A DNA stretch of 44,199 nt from Mycobacteriaceae bacterium. Lineage in GTDB: Bacteria > Actinomycetota > Actinomycetes > Mycobacteriales > Mycobacteriaceae. Below the pieces are notes generated by a model that saw nothing but the letters and a program-made list of their open reading frames with translations, was not told the origin of the DNA and ran no database searches. The position numbers and the translations under genes were made by a program. The DNA is taken from positions 1-44,199 of the forward strand of contig JAIEPH010000020.1 of NCBI GenBank assembly GCA_019749805.1, in the 5' to 3' direction. Of this stretch, positions 27,041 to 35,669 are shown piece after piece (the stretch's first letter is position 1; every line of letters begins with the position of its first letter).

Positions 27041-28020
27041 CTCAGCCACCTCCAGGTCAGAATCCCGGCGCCGCAGGTGATGCGGCGCGAAATGCGCTGC
27101 TGGCTTTGCGCTCTGAGATCGCCAAGGCAGTCGTCGGCCAGGAAGCGGTCGTCAGCGGCTTGGTGATCGCACTACTGTGCCGCGGCCATGTGCTGCTGGA
27201 GGGAGTGCCGGGCGTTGCCAAGACCCTGCTGGTGCGCACTCTGGCGGCCGCGCTGCAACTCGAGTTCAAGCGGGTGCAGTTCACGCCCGACCTGATGCCC
27301 GGTGACGTCACCGGTTCGCTCGTATATGACGCTCGCACGGCCGAATTCGAGTTCCGCGCCGGCCCGGTGTTCACCAACCTGCTGCTGGCCGACGAGATCA
27401 ACAGGACTCCACCCAAGACTCAGGCCGCGCTGCTGGAGGCCATGGAGGAGCGCCAGGTCAGCGTCGACGGTGAACCGCGTCCGTTGCCCGACCCGTTCAT
27501 CGTCGCGGCGACGCAGAACCCCATCGAGTACGAGGGCACCTATCAGCTGCCCGAAGCACAGCTGGACCGGTTCCTCTTGAAGCTCAACGTTCCCCTGCCG
27601 CCGCGAGACCAGGAGATCGCGGTCCTCGATCGGCATGCACGCGGCTTCGACCCTCGTGACCTGTCCGCCGTGCGGCCCGTCGCGGGACCCGCCGAGCTGG
27701 CGGCGGGCCGCGCCGCCGTACAACAGGTGCTCGTCGCCGACGAGGTGCTCGGCTACATCGTCGATATCGCAGGCGCGACCAGGCATTCCCCGTCACTGCA
27801 GCTAGGGGTGTCGCCGCGCGGGGCGACCGCCCTGCTGGCCACGGCCCGCTCCTGGGCATGGCTGTCGGGCCGCAACTACGTCACCCCCGATGACGTCAAG
27901 GCGATGGCGCGGCCGACGTTGCGGCATCGTATCCAGCTGCGTCCGGAGGCCGAGCTCGAAGGTGCTCATCCCGACGGTGTGCTGGACGGGATTCTCGCTG
28001 CCGTGCCGGTGCCACGGTAG
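27037..28020 (+). CDS. moxR2: MoxR-family AAA+ ATPase
   Basis: A 327-aa AAA+ ATPase. The Walker A is GVPGVAKTLLV (near residue 58), Walker B LLLADEINR, sensor 1 region FIVAATQNPIEYEG, and a C-terminal lid with GVSPRGATALLATARSWAWL. MoxR ATPases act as chaperone-like factors that help assemble protein complexes with DUF58/von Willebrand A partners. The GTG start overlaps the DUF4350 stop (GTGA), and the stop TAG shares its G with the next GTG. By position it matches M. tuberculosis moxR2 (Rv3692). Confidence 0.92.
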   Translation: MTQPPPGQNPGAAGDAARNALLALRSEIAKAVVGQEAVVSGLVIALLCRGHVLLEGVPGVAKTLLVRTLAAALQLEFKRVQFTPDLMPGDVTGSLVYDARTAEFEFRAGPVFTNLLLADEINRTPPKTQAALLEAMEERQVSVDGEPRPLPDPFIVAATQNPIEYEGTYQLPEAQLDRFLLKLNVPLPPRDQEIAVLDRHARGFDPRDLSAVRPVAGPAELAAGRAAVQQVLVADEVLGYIVDIAGATRHSPSLQLGVSPRGATALLATARSWAWLSGRNYVTPDDVKAMARPTLRHRIQLRPEAELEGAHPDGVLDGILAAVPVPR

Positions 28021-29342
28021 TGGTTCTGACCGGCCGCGCCGGCGTGGTGGCACTGGTCTGCGTGCTTCCGGTCGCGTTGTCACCCTGGCCGGCAACGGCG
28101 TTCGCTGTTCTAGCCGGCGCGCTGGCGGCGGCGATCGCACTCGACATCGCTCTGGCCGCCGGCACTCGCCATCTGGTCTTCGCGCGATCCGGTGACAGCG
28201 CGGCGAGACTGGGGCAGCCCGTCGACGCGGTTCTCGAAGTGGAGAACCCGGGGCGGCGACGCTTGCGTGGACAGGTCCGCGATGCATGGCCGCCCAGTGC
28301 CAGGGCCGAGCCGCGGATGCACGGCGTGGATATTGCTCCAGGACAACGGGTTCGGCTCGTCACGACGCTGCGGCCGGTTCGCAGGGGCGACCAGAGATCG
28401 GCATTGGTGACTGCCCGGTCGATCGGGCCGTTGGGGTTGGCCGGAAGGCAGAGCTCGCATCGGGTGCCCTGGCAGATCCGGATCCTTCCACCGTTCCTGT
28501 CGCGCAAGCACCTGCCCTCGCGGCTGGCCAGACTTCGCGAGCTGGAAGGGAACACTGCGGTCCTGATTCGCGGTCAGGGCACCGAGTTCGATTCGTTGCG
28601 CGAGTACGTCATCGGTGACGATGTCAGGTCCATCGACTGGCGCGCCACCGCCCGGCGAGCCGACGTCGTGGTGCGGACATGGCGACCCGAGCGTGATCGG
28701 CGGGTGGTGATCGTGCTGGACACCGGACGCACATCGGCGGGCCGTGTCGGCGTTGACCCCACCGCCGACGACCCCAGTGGCTGGCCGCGACTGGACTGGT
28801 CCATGGATGCCGCGCTGCTGCTGACCGCGCTCGCAGCGCGCGCAGGCGACCACGTCGACTTCCTCGCTCATGACCGGGTCACTCGGGCGGGCCTGTTCAA
28901 CGCGTCGCGCACCGAACTACTCGCGCAACTGGTCGGCGCGATGGCGCCGCTGGAACCCGCACTGATCGAGTCCGATGCCAGGGCAATGGTGGCCGCGATA
29001 CAGCGACGCGTTCGACGCCGCGCACTGGTGGTCCTGCTCACCGACCTGAACGCCTCCGCGCTCGACGAGGGTCTGATGGGGGTGCTGCCACAGTTGTCCG
29101 CCAAACATCAGGTTCTGCTGGCCGCCGTCGCCGATCCGCGGGTGGACGCGATGGCCGCGGGACGGGCGGACGCAGCCGAGGTGTACGACGCTGCGGCGGC
29201 CGAACGTTCGCGCAACGACCGGCGTTCAATGGCGTCGCGACTGCGGGCGGCCGGGGTCGATGTCGTGGACGCACCACCCGACGAACTGGCACCCGCGCTC
29301 GCGGACCACTACCTTGCGATGAAGGCCACCGGCAGGCTCTAG
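28020..29342 (+). CDS. DUF58 membrane protein, MoxR partner (Rv3693-like)
   Basis: A 440-aa protein. It starts with two hydrophobic helices (residues 5-45). A beta-rich region follows, then the DUF58 signature EFDSLREYVIGDDVRSIDWRATARRADVVVRTW around residue 190. A von Willebrand factor A-like domain contains VVIVLDTGRTSAG (a MIDAS-like DTGRTS) and RALVVLLTDLNA. DUF58 proteins are the usual substrate or partner of MoxR ATPases. The GTG overlaps the moxR stop. The gene ends facing the SpoIIM gene, with overlapping stops. Confidence 0.88.
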   Translation: MVLTGRAGVVALVCVLPVALSPWPATAFAVLAGALAAAIALDIALAAGTRHLVFARSGDSAARLGQPVDAVLEVENPGRRRLRGQVRDAWPPSARAEPRMHGVDIAPGQRVRLVTTLRPVRRGDQRSALVTARSIGPLGLAGRQSSHRVPWQIRILPPFLSRKHLPSRLARLRELEGNTAVLIRGQGTEFDSLREYVIGDDVRSIDWRATARRADVVVRTWRPERDRRVVIVLDTGRTSAGRVGVDPTADDPSGWPRLDWSMDAALLLTALAARAGDHVDFLAHDRVTRAGLFNASRTELLAQLVGAMAPLEPALIESDARAMVAAIQRRVRRRALVVLLTDLNASALDEGLMGVLPQLSAKHQVLLAAVADPRVDAMAAGRADAAEVYDAAAAERSRNDRRSMASRLRAAGVDVVDAPPDELAPALADHYLAMKATGRL

Positions 29343-30331
29343 CGCGTCGGCACCACATCCGGTGCGACGGAGATGTCGCCGCTCTCCCCCGCAGCGACGG
29401 CCCGGCGGCCGAAATAGATTACGTAGCAGAGGAAAGCGACTTCGGCTGCCACGCCGATGGCGATGCGCACGAACGTCGGCAGCGGCGACGGCGTCACCAA
29501 CGCCTCGATCAGCCCGGCCACCAGCAAGACCACGATCAGGCCGCCGGCGACCGCAACCACCGCCCGGCCCTGCTCCGCCAGCACCTGCGTCCGCGGCCGA
29601 TTGCCCGGCGACACGACCGACCACCCGAGTCGCATGCCCACGGCCGCGGCGAGGAACACCGCTGTCAGTTCGATGAGCCCATGCGGGGTCAGCAGGCCGA
29701 GGAAGACGTCGCCCTTTTCCGCGTCGAACATGAAGCCGGCGATCACTCCAAGGTTGAGAGCGTTCTGGAACAGGATGTACGGGATCGGGATGCCGAGCAG
29801 GATGGCGAACCCGATGCACTGAGCGGCAACCCATGAGTTGTTGATCCACACCTGCAGGCCGAACGATGCGGCGGGGTTCTCGCTGTAGTAGTTCGCGAAA
29901 TCCTCGTTCACCAATTGTTCTATCTCGCTTGGAGTTTTGAGGGCCGACTGCACCTCCTGGTTGCCCGACACCCACAGCGCGATCAGCGCGGTGACGAAGA
30001 AGAACGCGATGGCCGTTCCGAGCCACCATCGCCATGAGCGATACGCGACCACCGGGAACGACACCGTCCAGAACCTCGCGAACTCGCGCCACAGCGGCGC
30101 GTGCGCACCCGTCACCACCGACCGTGCGCGGGCGACCAACCCCGACAGCCGCCCGATGAGGACCGAGTCGGTGGACGAGCTGCGCACGATCGACAGGTGG
30201 GTGGACACCCGCTGGTAAAGATCGACCAGTTCGTCGACTTCGGCGCCCGTGAGCTTCCGCCGACGCTTGGTCAGCTGCTCCAGCCGCTCCCACGTCGGAC
30301 GATGCGCGACTACGAACGCGTCGACATCCAC
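29339..30331 (-). CDS. SpoIIM/stage II sporulation M-family membrane protein (Rv3694c-like)
   Basis: A 330-aa multi-pass protein. It has an N-terminal charged region (DAFVVAHRPTWERLEQLTKRRRKLTGAEVDELVDLYQR) and then several membrane helices with LLTPHGLIELTAVFLAAAVGMRLGW, the SpoIIM core. In Bacillus this family works in spore engulfment; mycobacteria use it with the MoxR/RDD locus for an unknown envelope function. The frame is open to 30373, but the GTG at 30331 begins the conserved protein and gives the length I recall for Rv3694c. A TAGGAT box 7 bases upstream suggests a leaderless message. Confidence 0.88.
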   Translation of the reverse strand: MDVDAFVVAHRPTWERLEQLTKRRRKLTGAEVDELVDLYQRVSTHLSIVRSSSTDSVLIGRLSGLVARARSVVTGAHAPLWREFARFWTVSFPVVAYRSWRWWLGTAIAFFFVTALIALWVSGNQEVQSALKTPSEIEQLVNEDFANYYSENPAASFGLQVWINNSWVAAQCIGFAILLGIPIPYILFQNALNLGVIAGFMFDAEKGDVFLGLLTPHGLIELTAVFLAAAVGMRLGWSVVSPGNRPRTQVLAEQGRAVVAVAGGLIVVLLVAGLIEALVTPSPLPTFVRIAIGVAAEVAFLCYVIYFGRRAVAAGESGDISVAPDVVPTR

Positions 30332-30338
30332 CCCACGG

Positions 30339-30344
30339 ATCCTA
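30339..30344 (-). promoter_or_regulatory. Predicted -10 box for the leaderless SpoIIM gene
   Basis: TAGGAT on the minus strand fits TANNNT and lies 7 bases before the GTG at 30331. It abuts the opposite-strand -10 box of the RDD gene, one base away. Confidence 0.55.
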
Positions 30345-30345
30345 G

Positions 30346-30351
30346 TAGCGT
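30346..30351 (+). promoter_or_regulatory. Predicted -10 box for the leaderless RDD gene
   Basis: TAGCGT fits TANNNT and lies 7 bases before the ATG at 30359. Its -35 would have to sit inside the SpoIIM reading frame, because only 27 bases separate the two start codons. Confidence 0.55.
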
Positions 30352-30358
30352 TGCTGCA

Positions 30359-31246
30359 ATGGTCAGCCAGCAAGAACCCGTGGTGACCGGCGACGCGGTG
30401 GTTCTGGATGTTCAGATCGCCCAGCTACCGGTCCGCGCGCTGTCGGCGATCATCGACGTCACCGTGGTGTTCATCCTCTACATCACCGGCGTCGTGTTGT
30501 GGGCCACCACACTCACCCAATTCGATCCGGCCTTCTCGGCTGCGGTGCTGATCATCTTCACCGTCCTGGCGATCGTGGGGTACCCGACGATATTCGAGGC
30601 GACAACCCGCGGCCGTTCGTTGGGCAAGCTCGCGATGGGACTGCGGGTGGTGTCCGACGATGGCAGTCCGGAACGTTTTCGGCAAGCCTTGTTTCGTGCG
30701 CTGGCCGGCGTGATCGAAATCTGGATGCTCACCGGCGGGCCGGCGGTGATCTGCAGCCTGGCGTCGTCGAAGGGCAAACGGATCGGCGACATCTTCGCCG
30801 GGACCGTGGTCATCAGTGAACGTGCACCGAAAATGTCGCCGCCTCCGCTGATGCCGCCGCAGCTCGCGTGGTGGGCATCCACGTTGCAGTTGTCCGGGCT
30901 GCATCCCGAGCAGGCCGAGCTGGCACGCCAGTTCCTTTCCCGCGTATCGCAATTGGATCCACAGCTGCGCGACCAGATGGCCTACCGGATCACCAGTGAC
31001 GTCGTCGCCCAGATATCGCCGCCACCACCGCCCGGTACACCACCGCAGTACGTGCTGGCCGCGGTGTTGGCCGAACGCCACCGCCGCGAACTCGCCCGCC
31101 TGCAGCCCGCGCCACTTGGGCCTCCGCCCCAATGGCCGCCGAGCGCACCCCCCGTCGTCGGGTATCCAGCTCCCCCGCAGCAGTTTCCACCGCAGCGGGT
31201 TCCGCCACCGCCGTCCGACCCCGGCGGTTTCGCGCCGCCGAGCTAG
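30359..31246 (+). CDS. RDD-family membrane protein with Pro-rich tail (Rv3695-like)
   Basis: A 295-aa protein. The RDD domain starts near residue 23 (QLPVRALSAIIDVTVVFILYI), where Arg26 and Asp33 fit the Arg/Asp pattern of the family. Membrane helices and the signature TTRGRSLGKLAMGLRVVSDDG follow. The last 110 residues are cytosolic and rich in Pro and Gln, ending in long PPxQ/PP stretches. RDD proteins are small transporters or membrane scaffolds. Here it is divergent from SpoIIM and next to MoxR/DUF58, so it probably belongs to the same membrane assembly. The open frame upstream (to 30101) is antisense to SpoIIM and rejected. Confidence 0.87.
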   Translation: MVSQQEPVVTGDAVVLDVQIAQLPVRALSAIIDVTVVFILYITGVVLWATTLTQFDPAFSAAVLIIFTVLAIVGYPTIFEATTRGRSLGKLAMGLRVVSDDGSPERFRQALFRALAGVIEIWMLTGGPAVICSLASSKGKRIGDIFAGTVVISERAPKMSPPPLMPPQLAWWASTLQLSGLHPEQAELARQFLSRVSQLDPQLRDQMAYRITSDVVAQISPPPPPGTPPQYVLAAVLAERHRRELARLQPAPLGPPPQWPPSAPPVVGYPAPPQQFPPQRVPPPPSDPGGFAPPS

Positions 31247-31366
31247 CGGCAACTCGGTTTCGTGATCGAAAGGTGGTCCCCGCTCCACCGCTCCACCGCG
31301 GCGGACGAACTGGGCTCCTCGGCGCTATGAGGCCATCCGTCGGTCCGTTGTCTCCGAATCACGAGT

Positions 31367-31585
31367 ATGCAGCGCCTCTACCGCATCACTCAACGCTTGC
31401 ATGGTGGGCTCACCGTCGAGGTCCCGGCGGACGCGATTGCGACGACGGTCTCGGGCTGGCTGGCCGAACTCGGTGCCGACAGTCCGTTGGTCGGTGATCT
31501 TCAAAAGGCCGTGAACGAAGGTGACTGGCCTACGGCGCGTGCCATCGGTGAGTACTTGGCGGTCGATGTGTCGGTGTCCCGCTGA
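31367..31585 (+). CDS. 72-aa small protein of unknown function
   Basis: A 72-aa frame that looks coding: MQRLYRITQRLHGGLTVEVP, then DSPLVGDLQKAVNEGDWPTARAIGEYLAVDVSVSR. Amphipathic segments and a C-terminal helix suggest a small folded soluble protein. No family is recognised. The 120 bases between RDD and this gene hold a CCGCTCCA direct repeat and no obvious ribosome site directly upstream of the ATG, so the start is uncertain. It precedes the PadR gene by 90 bases. Confidence 0.5.
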   Translation: MQRLYRITQRLHGGLTVEVPADAIATTVSGWLAELGADSPLVGDLQKAVNEGDWPTARAIGEYLAVDVSVSR

Positions 31586-31594
31586 GCTCGGACG

Positions 31595-31624
31595 TTGCAT
31601 CGACGATAGTTTCCGATATATCGT
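31595..31624 (+). promoter_or_regulatory. Candidate padR promoter overlapped by its operator
   Basis: TTGCAT (31595-31600) and TATCGT (31619-31624) are separated by 18 bases, resembling -35 and -10 elements. The -10 lies inside the palindrome at 31611-31637, so a bound repressor would block RNA polymerase. Confidence 0.45.
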
Positions 31625-31637
31625 TAACGTATCGGAA
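31611..31637. promoter_or_regulatory. Palindromic operator upstream of padR
   Basis: TTCCGATA (31611-31618) and TATCGGAA (31630-31637) are perfect 8-base inverted arms with an 11-base spacer. A nested palindrome CGTTAACG lies at 31622-31629. The A/T-rich site ends 38 bases before padR. PadR repressors usually bind A/T-rich dyads of this kind next to their own gene, so autoregulation is the simplest reading. Confidence 0.65.
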
Positions 31638-31675
31638 GCGCAGATCGTGCTTCCTGTCGAAAGAAAGACACAGAC

Positions 31676-32380
31676 ATGAACACCCCATTCACACCCCCTC
31701 AAGGCCCCTTCGCGGGCCGCGGATTCGGTTTCGCTCCCGCCGTCAGTCCTGAAGACCGTCGTACGCTGCACGAACAGCGTCGGCAAGCCCGTCGCGGGTT
31801 CCGCGAGCACGTCCGTGAACACCGCGGCGACGCAGGATTCGGTCCCGGTTTCGGCGGCTTCGGCCCCGGTGGTTTCGGTCCCGGCTTCGGCTTCGGCCCC
31901 GGTCGTGGCGGTCGGCGCGGCGGACCCCGTGGCGGCGGCCGCGGCAGGCGCGGTGACGTGCGCGCGGCAATCCTGAAGCTGCTCACCGATCGGCCGATGC
32001 ACGGCTACGAGATGATCCAGGAGATCAACGAACGCAGTCAGCAGCTGTGGAAGCCCAGCCCCGGGTCGGTGTACCCGACACTGCAGCTGCTGGTCGACGA
32101 GGGCCTGCTCGTCGCGACGGAGACCGAGGGCAGCAAGAAGCTCTTCGAGCTCACCGATCAAGGCCGGGCCGCCGCGGAAAAGATCGAGACCGCTCCATGG
32201 GACGAGATCACCGAAGGTGCCGATCCGGGCGCAGTCAGCCTGCGCGCCGCCGTTGGCCAGCTGATGGGAGCGGTCGCGCAGTCGGCGCACGCTGCATCCG
32301 CCGAACAGCAGCAGCGCATTGTCGACATCGTCAACAATGCCCGCCGCGAGATCTACGGCATCTTGGGCGAAGTCGAATAA
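31676..32380 (+). CDS. PadR-family transcriptional regulator with Gly/Phe/Arg-rich N-terminal arm
   Basis: A 234-aa regulator in three parts. Residues 1-50 are polar with a charged helix (EQRRQARRGFREHVREHR). Residues 51-94 are low-complexity repeats of FGPGF followed by GRGGRRGGPRGGGRGRRG, resembling an RGG box. Residues 95-165 form the winged-helix PadR domain (RAAILKLLTDRPMHGYEMIQEINERSQQLWKPSPGSVYPTLQLL), and a C-terminal dimerisation helix ends the protein. It is preceded by the dyad at 31611-31637. The ligand is unknown. The arm is likely disordered and could bind nucleic acid. Confidence 0.9.
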   Translation: MNTPFTPPQGPFAGRGFGFAPAVSPEDRRTLHEQRRQARRGFREHVREHRGDAGFGPGFGGFGPGGFGPGFGFGPGRGGRRGGPRGGGRGRRGDVRAAILKLLTDRPMHGYEMIQEINERSQQLWKPSPGSVYPTLQLLVDEGLLVATETEGSKKLFELTDQGRAAAEKIETAPWDEITEGADPGAVSLRAAVGQLMGAVAQSAHAASAEQQQRIVDIVNNARREIYGILGEVE

Positions 32381-32426
32381 TCACCCGATCGGAATAAGCC
32401 CGGCGGGGAGCGTGTACGGATTGTTC

Positions 32427-33299
32427 ATGGACACCTTGCCGCTGGGCTCCTTCAATGTCGGGCGCGTCGGCTACGGCGCCATGCAACTACCCGGGCCGGG
32501 AGTGTTCGGTCCGCCGCGAGACCATGACGAGGCGATCGCGGTCCTGCGCCGCGTAATCGAGTTGGGTATCAACCACATCGATACGTCGCAGTTCTACGGG
32601 CCCAATGTGTCCAATCAGCTGATCCGCGAAGCGCTGCACCCCTACCCCGCCGATCTCGCGCTGGTGAGCAAGGTCGGCGCCCGACGCGACGACACCGGGG
32701 CGTGGCTGGCGGCGCAGGAACCCGACCAACTGCGCGCCGACATCGAGGAGAATCTGCAGACGCTGGGGACCGACCACCTGGCCGCGGTCAACCTTCGCAT
32801 TCATGCCGGCGATCCGAGTTCGGTCGGTCCTGTCGATCGCGAGTTGTTCGACCGTCAGCTCACCGCCATGATCAAGGCCCGTGACGAAGGGCTCATCGGA
32901 GGAATCGGCCTGTCCAGCATCGGTCCCGAACATCTGCGAATCGCGTTGGACCGCACCGAGATCGTAACCGTGCAAAACGCCTACAACCTCGTTGATCGCA
33001 CCTCGCAGCCGGTGCTCGAGGCGTGTATCGAGCACGGCATCTCGTTCGTGCCGTTCTTCCCGCTCGGGTCGGCGTTCAGTCCCGACAATCCGGTGCTCGG
33101 CCATCCAGCCGTCAAGAGCGAAGCGGAGAAGCTGGGTCGCACGCCCGCGCAGGTCGCACTCGCGTGGACGCTGTCCGTCGCGCCGAACGTGCTGCTGATA
33201 CCGGGCACATCGTCGTTGGCGCATCTCGAGGAGAACACCGCGGTGCGCGACATCACGCTCGACGACGAGACCAAACGACAGCTCGACGCCGCCGCCTGA
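32427..33299 (+). CDS. Aldo/keto reductase
   Basis: A 290-aa TIM-barrel NADPH reductase. The tetrad positions are Asp52 and Tyr57 (INHIDTSQFYG), Lys82 (LVSKVG) and His126 (VNLRIH). The C-terminal phosphate-binding loop reads IPGTSSLAHLEENTA. The ATG at 32427 begins the conserved GSFNVGRVGYGAMQL. Longer in-frame extensions overlap padR and are rejected. It follows padR by 46 bases and could be in the PadR-controlled unit. The substrate is unknown. Confidence 0.9.
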   Translation: MDTLPLGSFNVGRVGYGAMQLPGPGVFGPPRDHDEAIAVLRRVIELGINHIDTSQFYGPNVSNQLIREALHPYPADLALVSKVGARRDDTGAWLAAQEPDQLRADIEENLQTLGTDHLAAVNLRIHAGDPSSVGPVDRELFDRQLTAMIKARDEGLIGGIGLSSIGPEHLRIALDRTEIVTVQNAYNLVDRTSQPVLEACIEHGISFVPFFPLGSAFSPDNPVLGHPAVKSEAEKLGRTPAQVALAWTLSVAPNVLLIPGTSSLAHLEENTAVRDITLDDETKRQLDAAA

Positions 33300-33309
33300 T
33301 TGCGAATCG

Positions 33310-33346
33310 GGCGCGCTGACGCACCGTGAGGGTTGGTTAGCGCGCC
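33310..33346. terminator. Hairpin between converging aldo/keto reductase and glpK
   Basis: GGCGCGCT (33310-33317) and AGCGCGCC (33339-33346) form perfect 8-base arms around a 21-base loop, filling the 51-base gap between the two stop codons. There is no T tract, so it would be a bidirectional, weak or Rho-assisted terminator. Confidence 0.45.
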
Positions 33347-33350
33347 AGAT

Positions 33351-34868
33351 TCACTCGACGTCGACCCAATCGAGCGTGCGCTGCACGGCTTTGCGCCAGC
33401 CGGCGTATCCGTCGGCGCGCTGCTCGTCATTCCACGCCGGGGACCAGCGGCTGCCTTCCTGCCAATTGGCCCGCAGGTCATCGGGATTCTCCCAGAATCC
33501 GACGGCGAGCCCGGCCGCGTAGCCCGCACCCAGCGCGGTCGTCTCGGCGACGACGGGCTTGACCACCTCGACGCCGAGGACGTCGGCCTGGATCTGCATG
33601 CACAGGTCGTTGGCGGTGATACCGCCGTCGACCTTGAGTACCTCCATGTGCACGCCGGAGTCGGCCTCCATCGCGTCGACGACGTCGCGGCTCTGGTAGC
33701 AGATCGCCTCCAGCGTCGCGCGCGCCAGATGTGCGTTGGTGTTGAACCGCGACAGGCCGACGATCGCGCCGCGCGCATCCGAACGCCAGTACGGCGCAAA
33801 GAGTCCCGAGAACGCGGGCACGAAGTAGACGCCGCCGTTGTCCTCCACCTGACGGGCCAGCGACTCGCTCTCCGACGCGCCGCTGATGATGCCGAGTTGG
33901 TCGCGTAGCCACTGAACCGCAGATCCGGTGACCGCGATCGAACCCTCGAGGGCATAAACGGGTTTCGCGTCTCCGAACTGATAGCACACCGTGGTCAGCA
34001 GCCCGTTCTCCGAGCGGACGATCTTCTCACCGGTATTGAGCAGCAGGAAATTGCCTGTGCCGTAGGTGTTTTTGGCTTCACCCGCGTCGAGGCACACCTG
34101 ACCTACCATGGCGGCCTGCTGATCACCCAGGATGCCGGTGATCGGCACTTCGCCGCCGACCGGCCCACCGTCGAGGGTGACGCCGAAGGACTCCGGGTAC
34201 GACGACGGCTTGATCTCAGGCAGCATCTGACGCGGGATGTCGAAGAACGACAACAGTTCGTCGTCCCAGTCCAGCGTTTCGAGGTTCATCAACATCGTGC
34301 GACTGGCATTGGTCACGTCGGTGGCGTGCACACCGCCGCGGGCGCCGCCGGTGAGGTTCCACAGCACCCACGAGTCCGTGGTTCCGAAGATCGCGTCGCC
34401 GCTCTCGGCGTCGCGGCGCACCCCGTCGACGTTCTCCAGGATCCACTGCAGCTTGCCGCCGGAGAAGTAGGTCGCAGGCGGCAGTCCCGCCTTGCGCCGG
34501 ATCACGTCGCCGCGCCGGTCGCGGTCCAACGCGGTGGCGATGCGGTCGGTACGGGTGTCTTGCCACACGATCGCGTTGTAGTACGGACGTCCAGTTTTGC
34601 GGTTCCACACCAGCGAGGTCTCACGCTGGTTGGTGATACCCAGCGCCGCCAGGTCGGTGGCCGACAATTTGGTCTTGTTCAGCGCCGACTGGATGACTGC
34701 CGCGGTGCGCTCGGTGATCTCGACGGGGTTGTGCTCGACCCAGCCGGCCTTTGGCAGGATCTGCTCGTGTTCGAGTTGATGGCGGCCCACCTCGGCGCCG
34801 TCGTGGTCGAAGATCATGCACCGGGTGCTGGTGGTGCCCTGGTCGATGGCGGCGACGAAATCGGCCAA
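33351..34868 (-). CDS. glpK: Glycerol kinase
   Basis: A 505-aa FGGY-family kinase making glycerol-3-phosphate. The N-terminal phosphate loop is [11 protein letters not shown], followed by [21 protein letters not shown] and a C-terminal [13 protein letters not shown]. No ATG or GTG lies in frame near the conserved start; the best start is TTG at 34868 with GGGGAG seven bases ahead (an ATG there is out of frame). The open frame continues to 35834 antisense to the methyltransferase and is rejected. By position this matches M. tuberculosis Rv3696c. Confidence 0.95.
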   Translation of the reverse strand: MADFVAAIDQGTTSTRCMIFDHDGAEVGRHQLEHEQILPKAGWVEHNPVEITERTAAVIQSALNKTKLSATDLAALGITNQRETSLVWNRKTGRPYYNAIVWQDTRTDRIATALDRDRRGDVIRRKAGLPPATYFSGGKLQWILENVDGVRRDAESGDAIFGTTDSWVLWNLTGGARGGVHATDVTNASRTMLMNLETLDWDDELLSFFDIPRQMLPEIKPSSYPESFGVTLDGGPVGGEVPITGILGDQQAAMVGQVCLDAGEAKNTYGTGNFLLLNTGEKIVRSENGLLTTVCYQFGDAKPVYALEGSIAVTGSAVQWLRDQLGIISGASESESLARQVEDNGGVYFVPAFSGLFAPYWRSDARGAIVGLSRFNTNAHLARATLEAICYQSRDVVDAMEADSGVHMEVLKVDGGITANDLCMQIQADVLGVEVVKPVVAETTALGAGYAAGLAVGFWENPDDLRANWQEGSRWSPAWNDEQRADGYAGWRKAVQRTLDWVDVE

Positions 34869-34907
34869 CTCATTCTCCCCTCGTAACGGCGACTCCAATC
34901 GACCATC

Positions 34908-35669
34908 ATGGTCTACGTGGCCAGCCCGATCGTCGACATTGACCGCATGCCCCGCGGCGGGCCCGACGCGTCGTGCCTGGACCGGCTGCTCGAGACCGAT
35001 CGCCAGGAGTACCTCGACCGCGATGACGTGGACGAGGACGTCAAACGCAGCGTGATCCGCGCCCTCGAATGGACCGGAGAACGCTTCGGGAACACCGAGA
35101 ACTTCGCGCGCATCGCGCTGGAGGAAGTCGCTGACGTTGCGGATCCCAAGATCCTCGAGCTCGGCGCCGGCCACGGCGGGCTGTCGCGAAAACTGCTGGA
35201 TTGGCACCCCACCGCCGAGCTCACCGTCACCGACGTCGAGCCCGCGTCCGTCGCGAAAATGGCGTCGAGCGACCTCGGCGACAACCCGCGCGCGACAATT
35301 CGCGAAATGGACGCCACCGCCATCGACGCGCCCGACGGACACTTCGACCTCGCGGTGTTCGCGCTCTCGTTCCACCACCTGCCGCCCTCGGCTGCTTCCC
35401 GGGTGTTCGCCGAGGGCACGCGCGCCGCCGACAAGCTGGTGATCATCGATCTGCCCCGACCGCCGGCGCCGCTGCACCTCCTGCGGCTGGCGACGATGTT
35501 GCCGTTCACGCCGTTCGTTCCCTTTGTGCACGACGGCTTCATCAGCTCGCTGCGCACTTACAGTCCGTCGGCGCTGCGGACGCTGGCCGAACATGCCGAT
35601 CCGGCGATCGACGTGGAACTGCGCGGCGGGCTGATGAATCCGCAGGTTGTGGTGGCCACCCGCCGATAG
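34908..35669 (+). CDS. Class I SAM-dependent methyltransferase
   Basis: A 253-aa methyltransferase. The SAM site is [16 protein letters not shown] (about residues 82-97), followed by TVTDVEP and [14 protein letters not shown]-terminal segment ([27 protein letters not shown]) may bind a hydrophobic substrate. The substrate is unknown. It is divergent from glpK with 39 bases between starts. Its final TAG also forms the first three bases of a predicted -10 box for the next gene. Confidence 0.85.
   Translation: MVYVASPIVDIDRMPRGGPDASCLDRLLETDRQEYLDRDDVDEDVKRSVIRALEWTGERFGNTENFARIALEEVADVADPKILELGAGHGGLSRKLLDWHPTAELTVTDVEPASVAKMASSDLGDNPRATIREMDATAIDAPDGHFDLAVFALSFHHLPPSAASRVFAEGTRAADKLVIIDLPRPPAPLHLLRLATMLPFTPFVPFVHDGFISSLRTYSPSALRTLAEHADPAIDVELRGGLMNPQVVVATRR

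Noticed and set aside
25823..27049. Minus-strand frame of about 400 codons opposite the DUF4350 gene
   Set aside because: Antisense shadow; the plus-strand genes here overlap in operon fashion.
31325..32290. Minus-strand frame across the 72-aa gene and padR
   Set aside because: Composition of an antisense shadow of the Gly/Arg-rich padR arm; no domain.
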